A stretch of 6,007 bases of DNA, taken from assembly GCA_021734045.1 (NCBI GenBank), contig JAIPJR010000116.1:1-6007 (forward strand). The letters are read 5' to 3'. The notes under the pieces are model-generated. The model did not search any database. It was given only the letters and a program-made list of their open reading frames with translations, and was not told the DNA's origin. Position 1 is the stretch's first letter. Each line of letters starts with the position of its first letter. Shown in pieces: positions 1 through 5,123 of the stretch. The position numbers and the translations under genes are program-made. The DNA comes from Fidelibacterota bacterium (GTDB taxonomy: Bacteria > Fidelibacterota > UBA8477).

Positions 1-59
1 TTGGGAAGTATCAACCTTGAGACTGTATCTTTTTCACCGGCGGAGTGAGCTGTGAAAAT

Positions 60-130
60 GGAAAAGTGTAACTTGGAATACTGGAAAACTGTTACCTATG
101 TTTCGGTACATAAGTGTTACCCATGTCCTG
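60..130. repeat. Three iterated 23-25 nt motifs, possible insertion-sequence end remnant
   Basis: GGAAAAGTGTAAC at 60-72, GGAAAACTGTTAC at 83-95 and ACATAAGTGTTAC at 108-120 form a series spaced 23 and 25 nt apart. The last two continue as CTATGT and CCATGT. Short tandem motifs built on TGTTACCYATGT are, from memory, typical of the transposase-binding ends of IS21- or IS481-type elements. No transposase gene is visible within the window to the left, so this is at most a terminus or a relic. It could instead be a regulatory direct-repeat operator for the downstream transporter. Confidence 0.4.
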
Positions 131-192
131 ATTGCTCACGTGGAATCCGTGTTCCGGTCTTACTCTTCCTCTTTCCTCTTCTTTCTTTCTCT

Positions 193-236
193 AAAACCAA
201 CACCCCTCTTTTTCTCCCCTCAAGGAGAGATTTCTT
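193..236 (-). repeat. Diverged inverted copy of the palindromic repeat core
   Basis: Read on the minus strand, this stretch gives ATCTCTCCTTGAGGGGAGA, then AAAAGAGGGGTGTTGGTTTT. That lines up with the array core ATTCCCCTCTCGAGAGGGGA followed by TAAAGGGGTGTGTTTCTT. A CT-rich near-palindrome centred on TTGA, then an A-rich spacer, GGGGTGT and T-rich sequence are all kept in the same order. It therefore looks like an older or different subtype of the same repeat family, in opposite orientation to the array and on the other side of the binding-protein gene. Similarity was judged by eye only. Confidence 0.5.
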
Positions 237-394
237 AGGACTGCGGCCGGAGATTTATTTCACCGCTGTGTTCTCTGCGCACACGCTGCGATCTTTGTGT
301 TTAACTGCCTTTTTCTCTTTCAACTATTCTCTTTCTGTAATCAGCCCGATTGTCTGTTTTATTTACCAACCCCGTCCAATAGATTTGCCGTCAC

Positions 395-1978
395 ATGCAC
401 AGCACTGCGGGACGCATTAGCCGATGGTTGGGAATCAGTATTTTCACGCTGATCCTGCTCAATGCGTGCTGCGGACCCGACCCATATCGTAATTATTTCA
501 AATTCTCCGAGATCAGCGACCCAAAATCCCTGGACCCGGCCCTCTCTACGGATGTCTTTACCGCCGTGAAGGTCACCCTGCTTTACGACAACCTGGTGAA
601 ATTCGGCGTTGGCAGCGAAATTCTGCCCTCCGTGGCGCGGGATTGGACAATTTCACCAGATGGCAGACGCTACACCTTTCATCTCCAGCCCGGGTTTCGG
701 TTCATCAATGGCCGTCAAATGACCGCGCAGGATGTGAAATTTTCATTCGAGCGCGTATTGAATCCGGAAACCCGCTCGCCCATGACCTGGCTGTTCACCC
801 CCATCGTGGGTGCCGAGGCATTTCAAAATGGTGACAGGGATGAGGTAGCGGGCTTGATTGCAGAGGATTCATTGACCCTGACCATTGTGCTTAAAACACC
901 CTTCGCGCCATTTCTGGGATTCTTGGGAATGCCGGCAGCAGCGATTGTGGCACCGGAAGGCGTGACGGCGGCCGGTGACCGCTTTGGCGAAAAGCCATTG
1001 GGCAGCGGTCCCTGGATTTTGGAAGAGTGGTGGCACGATAATTATCTCAGTTTTAAGCCCAATCCCGACTATTTCTTCGGTCCGCCAAAACTGGAGGGTT
1101 TGCAGATTCGGATTATTCCGGAGGTGCTCACCATGGCGGTGGAGTTTGAATCGGGGAATCTGGATATGATGACAATTCCCAATTCCGAATTCAAATACTG
1201 GACCCACAGTCAGGTTTGGCGGCCCTACATCCAGAAATTTCAGGAATTGGCGTTTTACTACATCGGACTGAATTGCGAGCGGCCACCCTTTAACAATCCC
1301 CGCGTGCGGCAGGCCGCCAGTCTGGCCATTGACCGGGAGAAAATCATCAAGCGCATTCTTCATGGCGCCGCCGAAGCCGCCAATGGACCCATTCCGCCAG
1401 CACTACCGGGGCACAATTTTGAACGGCCGGTGGATGCGTTTAATCCTGAGCGAGCGCGGCAGATATTGCGGGAAGAGGGCTACCCGGATGGTTGTGAATT
1501 TGAACTCTGGGCGGATCAGGACGCGGGGGTTTCCCAGACCCTGGAGGCGATTCAGTCTTATTTGAATGACGCCGGATTCAAAGCCCGGATTGTACGGAAT
1601 GACTGGAACATGATGCGGGATGCCATGCGGCGCGGCAAGACGGACGCCTATTGGGGCAATTGGTGGGCGGATTATGCCGATGCAGAGAATTTTCTATCAC
1701 CGCTCTTCCACACCAAAACGGCGGCATTGCGGAACCGGTATTCCAATCCGAAGGTAGATGATTTGATTGAAAAGATGCAGCAGGAGCCGGATGACTCCCT
1801 GCGGGCTGGATTGGCCACGCGGATTGACTCGATTCTGGCGGTGGATGTACCCTACATTTTCATGTGGTACCCCACCACCTACACGGTGGTACAACCCTGG
1901 GTGCGGGATTATCAGGTTCATCTCATGCCCAATGCCAATAAATACACCGAACCGTGGTTTGACCGGGAGGGGGAGTAG
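395..1978 (+). CDS. Peptide ABC transporter solute-binding lipoprotein (family 5)
   Basis: This is a 527-residue extracytoplasmic binding protein of the SBP_bac_5 family (OppA/DppA/NikA type), which captures oligopeptides, dipeptides or similar ligands and delivers them to an ABC permease. The N-terminus has Arg7 and Arg10, a hydrophobic stretch (about 12-22) and a lipobox Leu22-Asn23-Ala24-Cys25, so a lipid-anchored protein is predicted, with cleavage before Cys25. Family landmarks are DPKSLDP at 42-48, the SVARDWTISPDGRRYTFHL block, TAQDVKFSFER, GSGPW at 203-207, and NNPRVRQAASLAIDR from 300. Length is normal for the family (about 500-600). ATG 395 is chosen because it gives a complete lipoprotein signal; no good Shine-Dalgarno sequence precedes it. 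Hand-counted GC over 1081-1380 is 53%. The substrate cannot be read from sequence; a peptide is the family default. The matching permease lies 3.1 kb downstream, past the repeat array. Confidence 0.93.
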   Translation: MHSTAGRISRWLGISIFTLILLNACCGPDPYRNYFKFSEISDPKSLDPALSTDVFTAVKVTLLYDNLVKFGVGSEILPSVARDWTISPDGRRYTFHLQPGFRFINGRQMTAQDVKFSFERVLNPETRSPMTWLFTPIVGAEAFQNGDRDEVAGLIAEDSLTLTIVLKTPFAPFLGFLGMPAAAIVAPEGVTAAGDRFGEKPLGSGPWILEEWWHDNYLSFKPNPDYFFGPPKLEGLQIRIIPEVLTMAVEFESGNLDMMTIPNSEFKYWTHSQVWRPYIQKFQELAFYYIGLNCERPPFNNPRVRQAASLAIDREKIIKRILHGAAEAANGPIPPALPGHNFERPVDAFNPERARQILREEGYPDGCEFELWADQDAGVSQTLEAIQSYLNDAGFKARIVRNDWNMMRDAMRRGKTDAYWGNWWADYADAENFLSPLFHTKTAALRNRYSNPKVDDLIEKMQQEPDDSLRAGLATRIDSILAVDVPYIFMWYPTTYTVVQPWVRDYQVHLMPNANKYTEPWFDREGE

Positions 1979-2043
1979 GTATTAGCGCGTTATTGGGCAT
2001 CTACCAGAACCAGCTTTTGGGATATCAGACCGCGAGCAAAAGG

Positions 2044-2288
2044 ATTCCCCTCTTGAGAGGGGACTAAGGGGTGTGTTTCTTATAGCAAATAATTGTCAAA
2101 AGACAGGTTTAGATCGAAAGACTATTTAATTGGTAGATCAATGGACATACATCTCACCCACCGCTTCGGCGGAGCCTGCCTCGACGGAGCTTCAGCGAGT
2201 CCCGGCGAGTCCCGGCCTGCGGCCACCCCTCCGGGGGAGGGGATTTACCAAAGCGCGATTATTTGGATCTCCCAGTGCAAACAAAGGG
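2044..2288 (+). repeat. Repeat unit 1 (left arm alpha, module A)
   Basis: This 245-bp unit has a CT-to-TT change at the centre of its palindrome (CCCCTCTTGAGAGGGG), the only copy among the six so altered. The left arm (alpha type) reads CTTATAGCAAATAATTG. The hairpin is CCGCTTCGGCGG, which caps a 4-bp stem with a TTCG loop. The middle module A contains CCTCGACGGAGCTTCAGCG, a short tandem GCGAGTCCCG pair and GGCC-TGC-GGCC. The second hairpin is CCCCTCC-GGG-GGAGGGG (2226-2242). The linker ends CCCAGTGCAAACAAAGGG. Confidence 0.88.
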
Positions 2289-2528
2289 ATTCCCCTCTCG
2301 AGAGGGGATAAAGGGGTGTGTTTCTTATAGCAAATAATTGTCAAAAGACAGGTTTGGATCGAAAGACTATTTAATTGGTAGATCAATGGACATACATCTC
2401 ACCCACCGCTTCGGCGGAGCCTACAGCGAGCCCCGGTCTGGCTTCGCTACCGCTCAGACCGGGGCACCCCTCCAGAGGAGGGGATTTACCAAAGCGCGAT
2501 TATTTGGATCTCCCAGCGCAATCAAAGG
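2289..2528 (+). repeat. Repeat unit 2 (left arm alpha, module B with long hairpin)
   Basis: This 240-bp unit shares its left arm with unit 1, with about four differences over the first 130 nt. Its middle module (type B) is different: an 11-bp perfect stem GCCCCGGTCTG (2430-2440) pairs with CAGACCGGGGC (2455-2465) around a 14-nt loop. The second hairpin is CCCCTCC-AGA-GGAGGGG (2467-2483), and the linker ends CCCAGCGCAATCAAAGG. Confidence 0.88.
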
Positions 2529-2772
2529 ATTCCCCTCTCGAGAGGGGATAAAGGGGTGTGTTTTTGGTGGCGAAAAATCGCGAAAGTTGGCTTTAGTTTG
2601 AAAGAGCACTTAAATGGTTAGGCTGTGGACATACATCTCACCCACCGCCTCGGTGGAGCCTGCCTCGACGGAGCTTCAGCGAGTCCCGGCGAGCCCCGGC
2701 CTACGGCCATCCCTCCGGGGGAGGGGATTTACCAAAGCGCGATTATTTGGATCTCCCAGTGCAAACAAAGGG
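2529..2772 (+). repeat. Repeat unit 3 (left arm beta, module A)
   Basis: This 244-bp unit has the beta arm (GGTGGCGAAAAATCGCGAAA, then a TTGGCTT block). The beta arm aligns with alpha over its whole length but is clearly diverged. The arm ends in the hairpin CCACCG-CCT-CGGTGG. Module A and the CAAACAAAGGG linker match unit 1, except that GGCC-TAC-GGCC replaces GGCC-TGC-GGCC and the second hairpin (2710-2726) begins TCCCTCC, keeping a T:G pair. Confidence 0.87.
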
Positions 2773-2846
2773 ATTCCCCTCTCGAGAGGGGATACAGGGG
2801 TGTGTTTCTTGTGGCAAAAAGCGTCAGACGAGTTCTTGGCTTTTAG

Positions 2847-2858
2847 GTTAAGCTTAAC
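2847..2858. promoter_or_regulatory. 12-bp perfect palindrome abutting the DUF559 start codon
   Basis: GTTAAGCTTAAC is its own reverse complement and ends directly before ATG 2859. It lies where the repeat arm stops resembling the other units. There is no Shine-Dalgarno-like purine run in the same place. It might be an operator, for instance for self-repression, or a small hairpin over the ribosome site. A 12-bp palindrome could also arise by chance. Function is inferred from position only. Confidence 0.35.
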
Positions 2859-3260
2859 ATGAAAAAAATCCTACCATACCGTCCTGATCTGAAGGAAAAA
2901 GCGCAAAAGCTCAGGCAAAATTCCACGCTTTCCGAAGTGTTATTATGGAATCACCTCAAACAGAAGCAAATGTATGGCTATCGATTTCACCGCCAAAAAC
3001 CGATACTGGATTATATCGTGGATTTTTACGCGCCAGAATTAATGTTAGCTATTGAGATTGATGGGTCCAGCCACAATGAATCAGTAGCTCATGATAGAAA
3101 AAGAGAAAAGGCGATTGAAAAATTGGGCGTTCGTTTTTTAAGGTTCCAGGATCGTGATATCCAGTACCGAATTAACGAGGTCCTCATTACAATTCAGGAA
3201 TGGATAGAAGCGCATGAGCGTGCCAATGAACAGGAGCAGAACCCACCCCTGCCCGGCTAA
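2859..3260 (+). CDS. DUF559 domain protein, Vsr-like endonuclease fold
   Basis: This 133-residue protein is a complete DUF559 domain, a family related to very-short-patch-repair (Vsr) and other PD-(D/E)XK-type nucleases. Visible landmarks are the helical LRQNSTLSEVLLW block (18-30, Glu26 conserved), YRFHRQKPI (41-49), DYIVDFY (51-57, Asp55 as likely metal ligand), and AIEIDGSSH (64-72, with Glu66, Asp68 and His72). A DRKREKAIEKLGVRFLRF stretch follows from about 79, then a C-terminal helix. All expected catalytic-type residues are present, so it looks intact. The last residues (about NPPLPG) are encoded by repeat sequence, and the TAA lies in the loop of the hairpin at 3251-3268. GC over 2881-3180 is about 41% by hand count, well below the neighbouring genes. 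No Shine-Dalgarno sequence is evident before ATG 2859. Its biological role is unknown; it may be a DNA nuclease tied to the flanking repeats. Confidence 0.88.
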   Translation: MKKILPYRPDLKEKAQKLRQNSTLSEVLLWNHLKQKQMYGYRFHRQKPILDYIVDFYAPELMLAIEIDGSSHNESVAHDRKREKAIEKLGVRFLRFQDRDIQYRINEVLITIQEWIEAHERANEQEQNPPLPG

Positions 3261-3268
3261 AGCCGGGC
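3251..3268 (+). terminator. Hairpin enclosing the DUF559 stop codon
   Basis: GCCCGGC (3251-3257) pairs perfectly with GCCGGGC (3262-3268) around the loop TAAA, whose first three bases are the stop codon of the DUF559 gene. A second hairpin, CCCCTCC-AGA-GGAGGGG (3271-3287), follows after two bases. There is no T-run straight after either stem, so this is not a classic intrinsic terminator. Two strong stems at the end of a message could still slow transcription or protect the 3' end of the RNA. Confidence 0.4.
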
Positions 3269-3330
3269 CACCCCTCCAGAGGAGGGGATTTACCAGAGCC
3301 AGCTTCTATGACTCAGGGCGCAATCAAAGA

Positions 3331-3573
3331 ATTCCCCTCTCGAGAGGGGATAAAGGGGGGTGTTTCTTATGGCGAAAAATCGCGAAAGTTGGCTTCAGTT
3401 TGAAAGAGCACTTAAATGGTTAGGCTGTGGACATACATCTCACCCACCGCCTCGGTGGAACCTGCCTCGACGGAGCTTCAGCGAGTCCCGGCGAGCCCCG
3501 GCCTGCGGCCACCCCTCCGGGGGAGGGGATTTACCAAAGCGCGATTATTTGGATCTCCCAGCGCAATCAAAGG
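3331..3573 (+). repeat. Repeat unit 5 (left arm beta, module A)
   Basis: This 243-bp unit combines the palindrome at 3331-3350, a beta arm (TTATGGCGAAAAATCGCGAA), the CCACCG-CCT-CGGTGG hairpin, module A with GGCC-TGC-GGCC and the CCCCTCC-GGG-GGAGGGG hairpin (3512-3528). Its linker, CCCAGCGCAATCAAAGG, is the type otherwise joined to module B in unit 2. This unit is thus a different combination of the same parts. The base before the palindrome is A instead of G (AAAGAATTCCCC). Confidence 0.87.
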
Positions 3574-3836
3574 ATTCCCCTCTCGAGAGGGGACTAAGGG
3601 GTGTGTTTTTGGTGGCGAAAAATCGCGAAAGTTGGCTTCAGTTTGAAAGAACACTCAAATGGTTAGGCTGTGGACATACATCTCACCCACCGCCTCGGTG
3701 GAGCCTACAGCGAGCCCCGGTCTGGCTTCGCTACCGCTCAGCCCGGGCCACCCCTCCAGAGGAGGGATTTACCTGGTCACGCTCATTGGGTAGCCGAACG
3801 CATGCGATGGGAATTCCCGCTTGCAGGGAAGGATTA
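3574..3836 (+). repeat. Repeat unit 6, decaying right edge of the array (module B/C hybrid)
   Basis: The palindrome (3574-3593), beta arm and CCACCG hairpin are well kept. The middle module starts as B (GCCCCGGTCTG, 3714-3724), but its right arm CAGCCCGGGCC (3739-3749) has the GGGCCACCCC of module C, so only 9 of 11 stem pairs form. The second hairpin has lost one G (GGAGGG, 3761-3766). After GATTTACC the sequence departs from the other linkers and ends in AATTCCCGCTTGCAGGGAA (3812-3830), a weak palindrome 239 nt after the unit start. This looks like a degenerate last copy. Confidence 0.78.
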
Positions 3837-3882
3837 AAAGCAATCCGGAAAATTATCTACAACGCTAAATAGAGTAGGAAAT

Positions 3883-5082
3883 ATGAACACTACAACCACC
3901 AGTCTGATTTCCGATCCCGTAGGCGTAATGGTCTATCTGCTGGGACTCATCGCGGTCATTTATTGGGCGCAGGGGCAGCCGCGTTTTGGGAAAGTCTTTA
4001 AATATCTACCGCCGGTAATTTGGATTTATTTCCTGCCCATGTTTTCCACAACATTGGGCATTACGCCGCCCGCTTCACCCCTGTATGAATTTGTAAAACT
4101 GAACCTCCTGCCAGCCGCATTGATTCTGCTGTTGCTTTCATCCAATATCCGTGAATTGGCGCATCTGGGTCCCAAAGCGTTGGGAACCATGTTGTTCGGC
4201 ACCGTGGGAATCGTGGTGGGTGGCGTGGTTGCACTGGCACTGTTCGGTCACTGGCTGCCGGAAGATGCCTGGAAGGGAATGGGCGCCCTCTCTGGTAGTT
4301 GGATCGGTGGCAGTGCCAATATGGTGGCCATCGGGACATCCATCGGCACGCGGGATGACCTGTTCGGCATCATGATTATTGTGGATACAGTTGTGGGATA
4401 CGGCTGGATGGGCGTGGTGATTTTCCTCTCAGCTTTTCAGGAGCGGCTGGACAAATGGAATGGCGTCGACGCCAGCCATATTGATGACATGGACGCCCGG
4501 ATGCAGGCAGTGGGTGAAGCCAATCGCCGACCCCTCACATTCCGGGAATTGAGTCTGATGGTTTTCATCGGACTGGGCTTCGGCTATCTGGCGCTACAGG
4601 CGGGAAATTATCTGCCGGATGTGGGCAGTGTGATTACCTCCTTCGCCTGGACGATTATAATCGTTTCCATCATTGGATTACTTTTGTCACTCACCCGTTT
4701 TTCGTCACTTGAGTATGCCGGCGCCAGTCATGTGGGCAACATCTTTCTCTATCTGCTTCTGGCGACGATTGGCGCAAAAGCTGATTTACAGGCCATTACC
4801 CAGGCGCCCATGTTTCTGGTGGCGGGTGTGGTCTGGATTATCATCCATGCTACGATACTCTTTTTTGGTGGAAAATTGTTGAAAGCACCCATGTTTCTCA
4901 TCGCCACATCCAGTCAGGCCAACATTGGTGGCGTGGTGAGCGCCCCCATTATCGCGTCGGTTTACCGGAAGTCCCTGGCACCGGTGGGCTTGCTCATGGG
5001 TGTGGTGGGTAATGTGATCGGGATTTACTTCGGACTGTTAACCGCCCAGCTCATGGCCTGGGTTGCCAATATCTATTTTTAA
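3883..5082 (+). CDS. DUF819 family integral membrane protein (YjcL-like)
   Basis: This 399-residue, strongly hydrophobic protein has roughly ten to twelve membrane segments, for example about 14-28, 42-60, 70-86, 96-118, 160-182, 222-240, 250-268, 308-330 and 368-396. I recognise the DUF819 family from the GSWIGGSANMVAIG block (138-151) and the SSQANIGGVVSAP block (343-355). These two small-residue, Asn-containing loops sit in the two halves of the protein and suggest an internal duplication, as in secondary transporters. A charged cytoplasmic-type segment lies near 187-220. Length is normal for the family. The start ATG 3883 is preceded by AGTAGGAAAT, a weak, closely spaced ribosome site. 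It begins right after the repeat array and ends 38 bp before the ABC permease start, so co-transcription with the permease is likely. No substrate is established; a peptide or muropeptide link is only inferred from neighbours. Confidence 0.85.
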   Translation: MNTTTTSLISDPVGVMVYLLGLIAVIYWAQGQPRFGKVFKYLPPVIWIYFLPMFSTTLGITPPASPLYEFVKLNLLPAALILLLLSSNIRELAHLGPKALGTMLFGTVGIVVGGVVALALFGHWLPEDAWKGMGALSGSWIGGSANMVAIGTSIGTRDDLFGIMIIVDTVVGYGWMGVVIFLSAFQERLDKWNGVDASHIDDMDARMQAVGEANRRPLTFRELSLMVFIGLGFGYLALQAGNYLPDVGSVITSFAWTIIIVSIIGLLLSLTRFSSLEYAGASHVGNIFLYLLLATIGAKADLQAITQAPMFLVAGVVWIIIHATILFFGGKLLKAPMFLIATSSQANIGGVVSAPIIASVYRKSLAPVGLLMGVVGNVIGIYFGLLTAQLMAWVANIYF

Positions 5083-5108
5083 TGGCGCTTTAATAACCAC
5101 CCGCTGCG

Positions 5109-5123
5109 AAAGGACATTCCCTG
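5109..5123 (+). promoter_or_regulatory. Ribosome binding site that supports a CTG start
   Basis: AAAGGA (5109-5114) lies six bases before CTG 5121. In the permease frame the last stop upstream is TAA 5094-5096 (after another TAA at 5091), and no ATG, GTG or TTG occurs between it and the first conserved residues. The reading from CTG gives MGQYILKRIAQLIP, which matches how OppB/DppB-type permeases normally begin. The first in-frame ATG (5199) would remove the first membrane helix. Confidence 0.65.

Larger units (their letters stand above)
1..394. other. Non-coding leader region upstream of the binding-protein gene
   Basis: I see no credible gene in this stretch. A 122-codon open frame at 52-420 has low-complexity, pyrimidine-driven content (runs of Leu, Phe, Ser and Pro), matches no family I know, and overlaps the start of the real gene. 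The region holds a 7-bp inverted repeat TTTTCAC/GTGAAAA (31-37 with 52-58), three iterated GTGTTACC-like motifs (60-130), a pyrimidine-rich tract (about 158-220) and an inverted relative of the downstream repeat core (193-236). Around 258-304, the reverse strand reads as loosely iterated CACAAAG/CGCAGAG/ACACAG words, like another common class of intergenic repeat. No clear -35/-10 pair could be chosen, although a promoter for the gene at 395 should lie here. Confidence 0.6.
2773..3330 (+). repeat. Repeat unit 4, the long unit carrying the DUF559 gene (module C)
   Basis: This 558-bp unit starts with the same palindrome (2773-2792) and GGGGTGTGTTTCTTGTGGC, like the others. Its arm follows the beta type only to about 2845. 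From there the DUF559 gene replaces the CCACCG hairpin. After the gene, repeat sequence resumes with module C: hairpin GCCCGGC-TAAA-GCCGGGC (3251-3268), then CCCCTCC-AGA-GGAGGGG (3271-3287), GGATTTACCAGAGCCAGC and a linker ending CAATCAAAGA. The post-gene linker resembles the partial unit at 2002-2043 more than the linkers of the gene-less units. Confidence 0.87.
2002..3836 (+). repeat. Tandem array of palindromic ~243-bp repeats carrying a nuclease gene
   Basis: Six units are delimited by the palindrome ATTCCCCTCTCGAGAGGGGA, starting at 2044, 2289, 2529, 2773, 3331 and 3574. Spacings are 245, 240, 244, 558 and 243. A partial unit precedes the first (from about 2002, TACCAGAACCAGC, matching TACCAGAGCCAGC near 3291), and a decayed palindrome AATTCCCGCTTGCAGGGAA (3812-3830) ends the array 239 nt after the last start. 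Each ordinary unit contains, in order: the 18-bp palindrome, GGGGTGTGTTT, an AT-rich arm of about 75 nt, a CCACCG...GG hairpin, a variable GC-rich module, a second hairpin CCCCTCC/GGAGGGG, GATTTACC, and a linker ending near CAAAGG. Two kinds of left arm and three kinds of middle module occur in different combinations. No unique spacers are present, so this is not a CRISPR array. It fills the gap between the binding-protein gene and the DUF819 gene. Confidence 0.92.

Noticed and set aside
52-420. A 122-codon open frame upstream of the binding-protein gene
   Set aside because: Its content follows a pyrimidine-rich tract and a repeat relic, it overlaps the real lipoprotein start, and it shows no domain or ribosome site.
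869-1363. A 164-codon minus-strand open frame inside the binding-protein gene
   Set aside because: It is the antisense shadow of a well-conserved coding region and has no recognisable protein features.
1955-1990. The GGGAGGGGGAGTAGGTATT at the end of the binding-protein gene as another repeat hairpin
   Set aside because: It only vaguely resembles the GGGGGAGGGGATTTACC of the repeats and has no pairing left arm; the array match starts firmly at about 2002.
2044-2085. Classic intrinsic terminator after the binding-protein gene
   Set aside because: The palindrome is not followed by a T-run; TAAGGGGTGTG intervenes before any T-rich stretch, so a terminator role is possible but not supported.
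2614-2862. Small proteins of 60-90 residues starting in the repeat arms
   Set aside because: Each is a translation of palindromic repeat DNA, occurs in several frames, and lacks a conserved start or ribosome site.
2002-3836. CRISPR array
   Set aside because: Repeats are 240 bp long and tandem, with no unique spacers and no cas genes.
5082-5093. ATG overlapping the DUF819 stop as the permease start
   Set aside because: The frame hits TAA after three codons and a second TAA follows directly.
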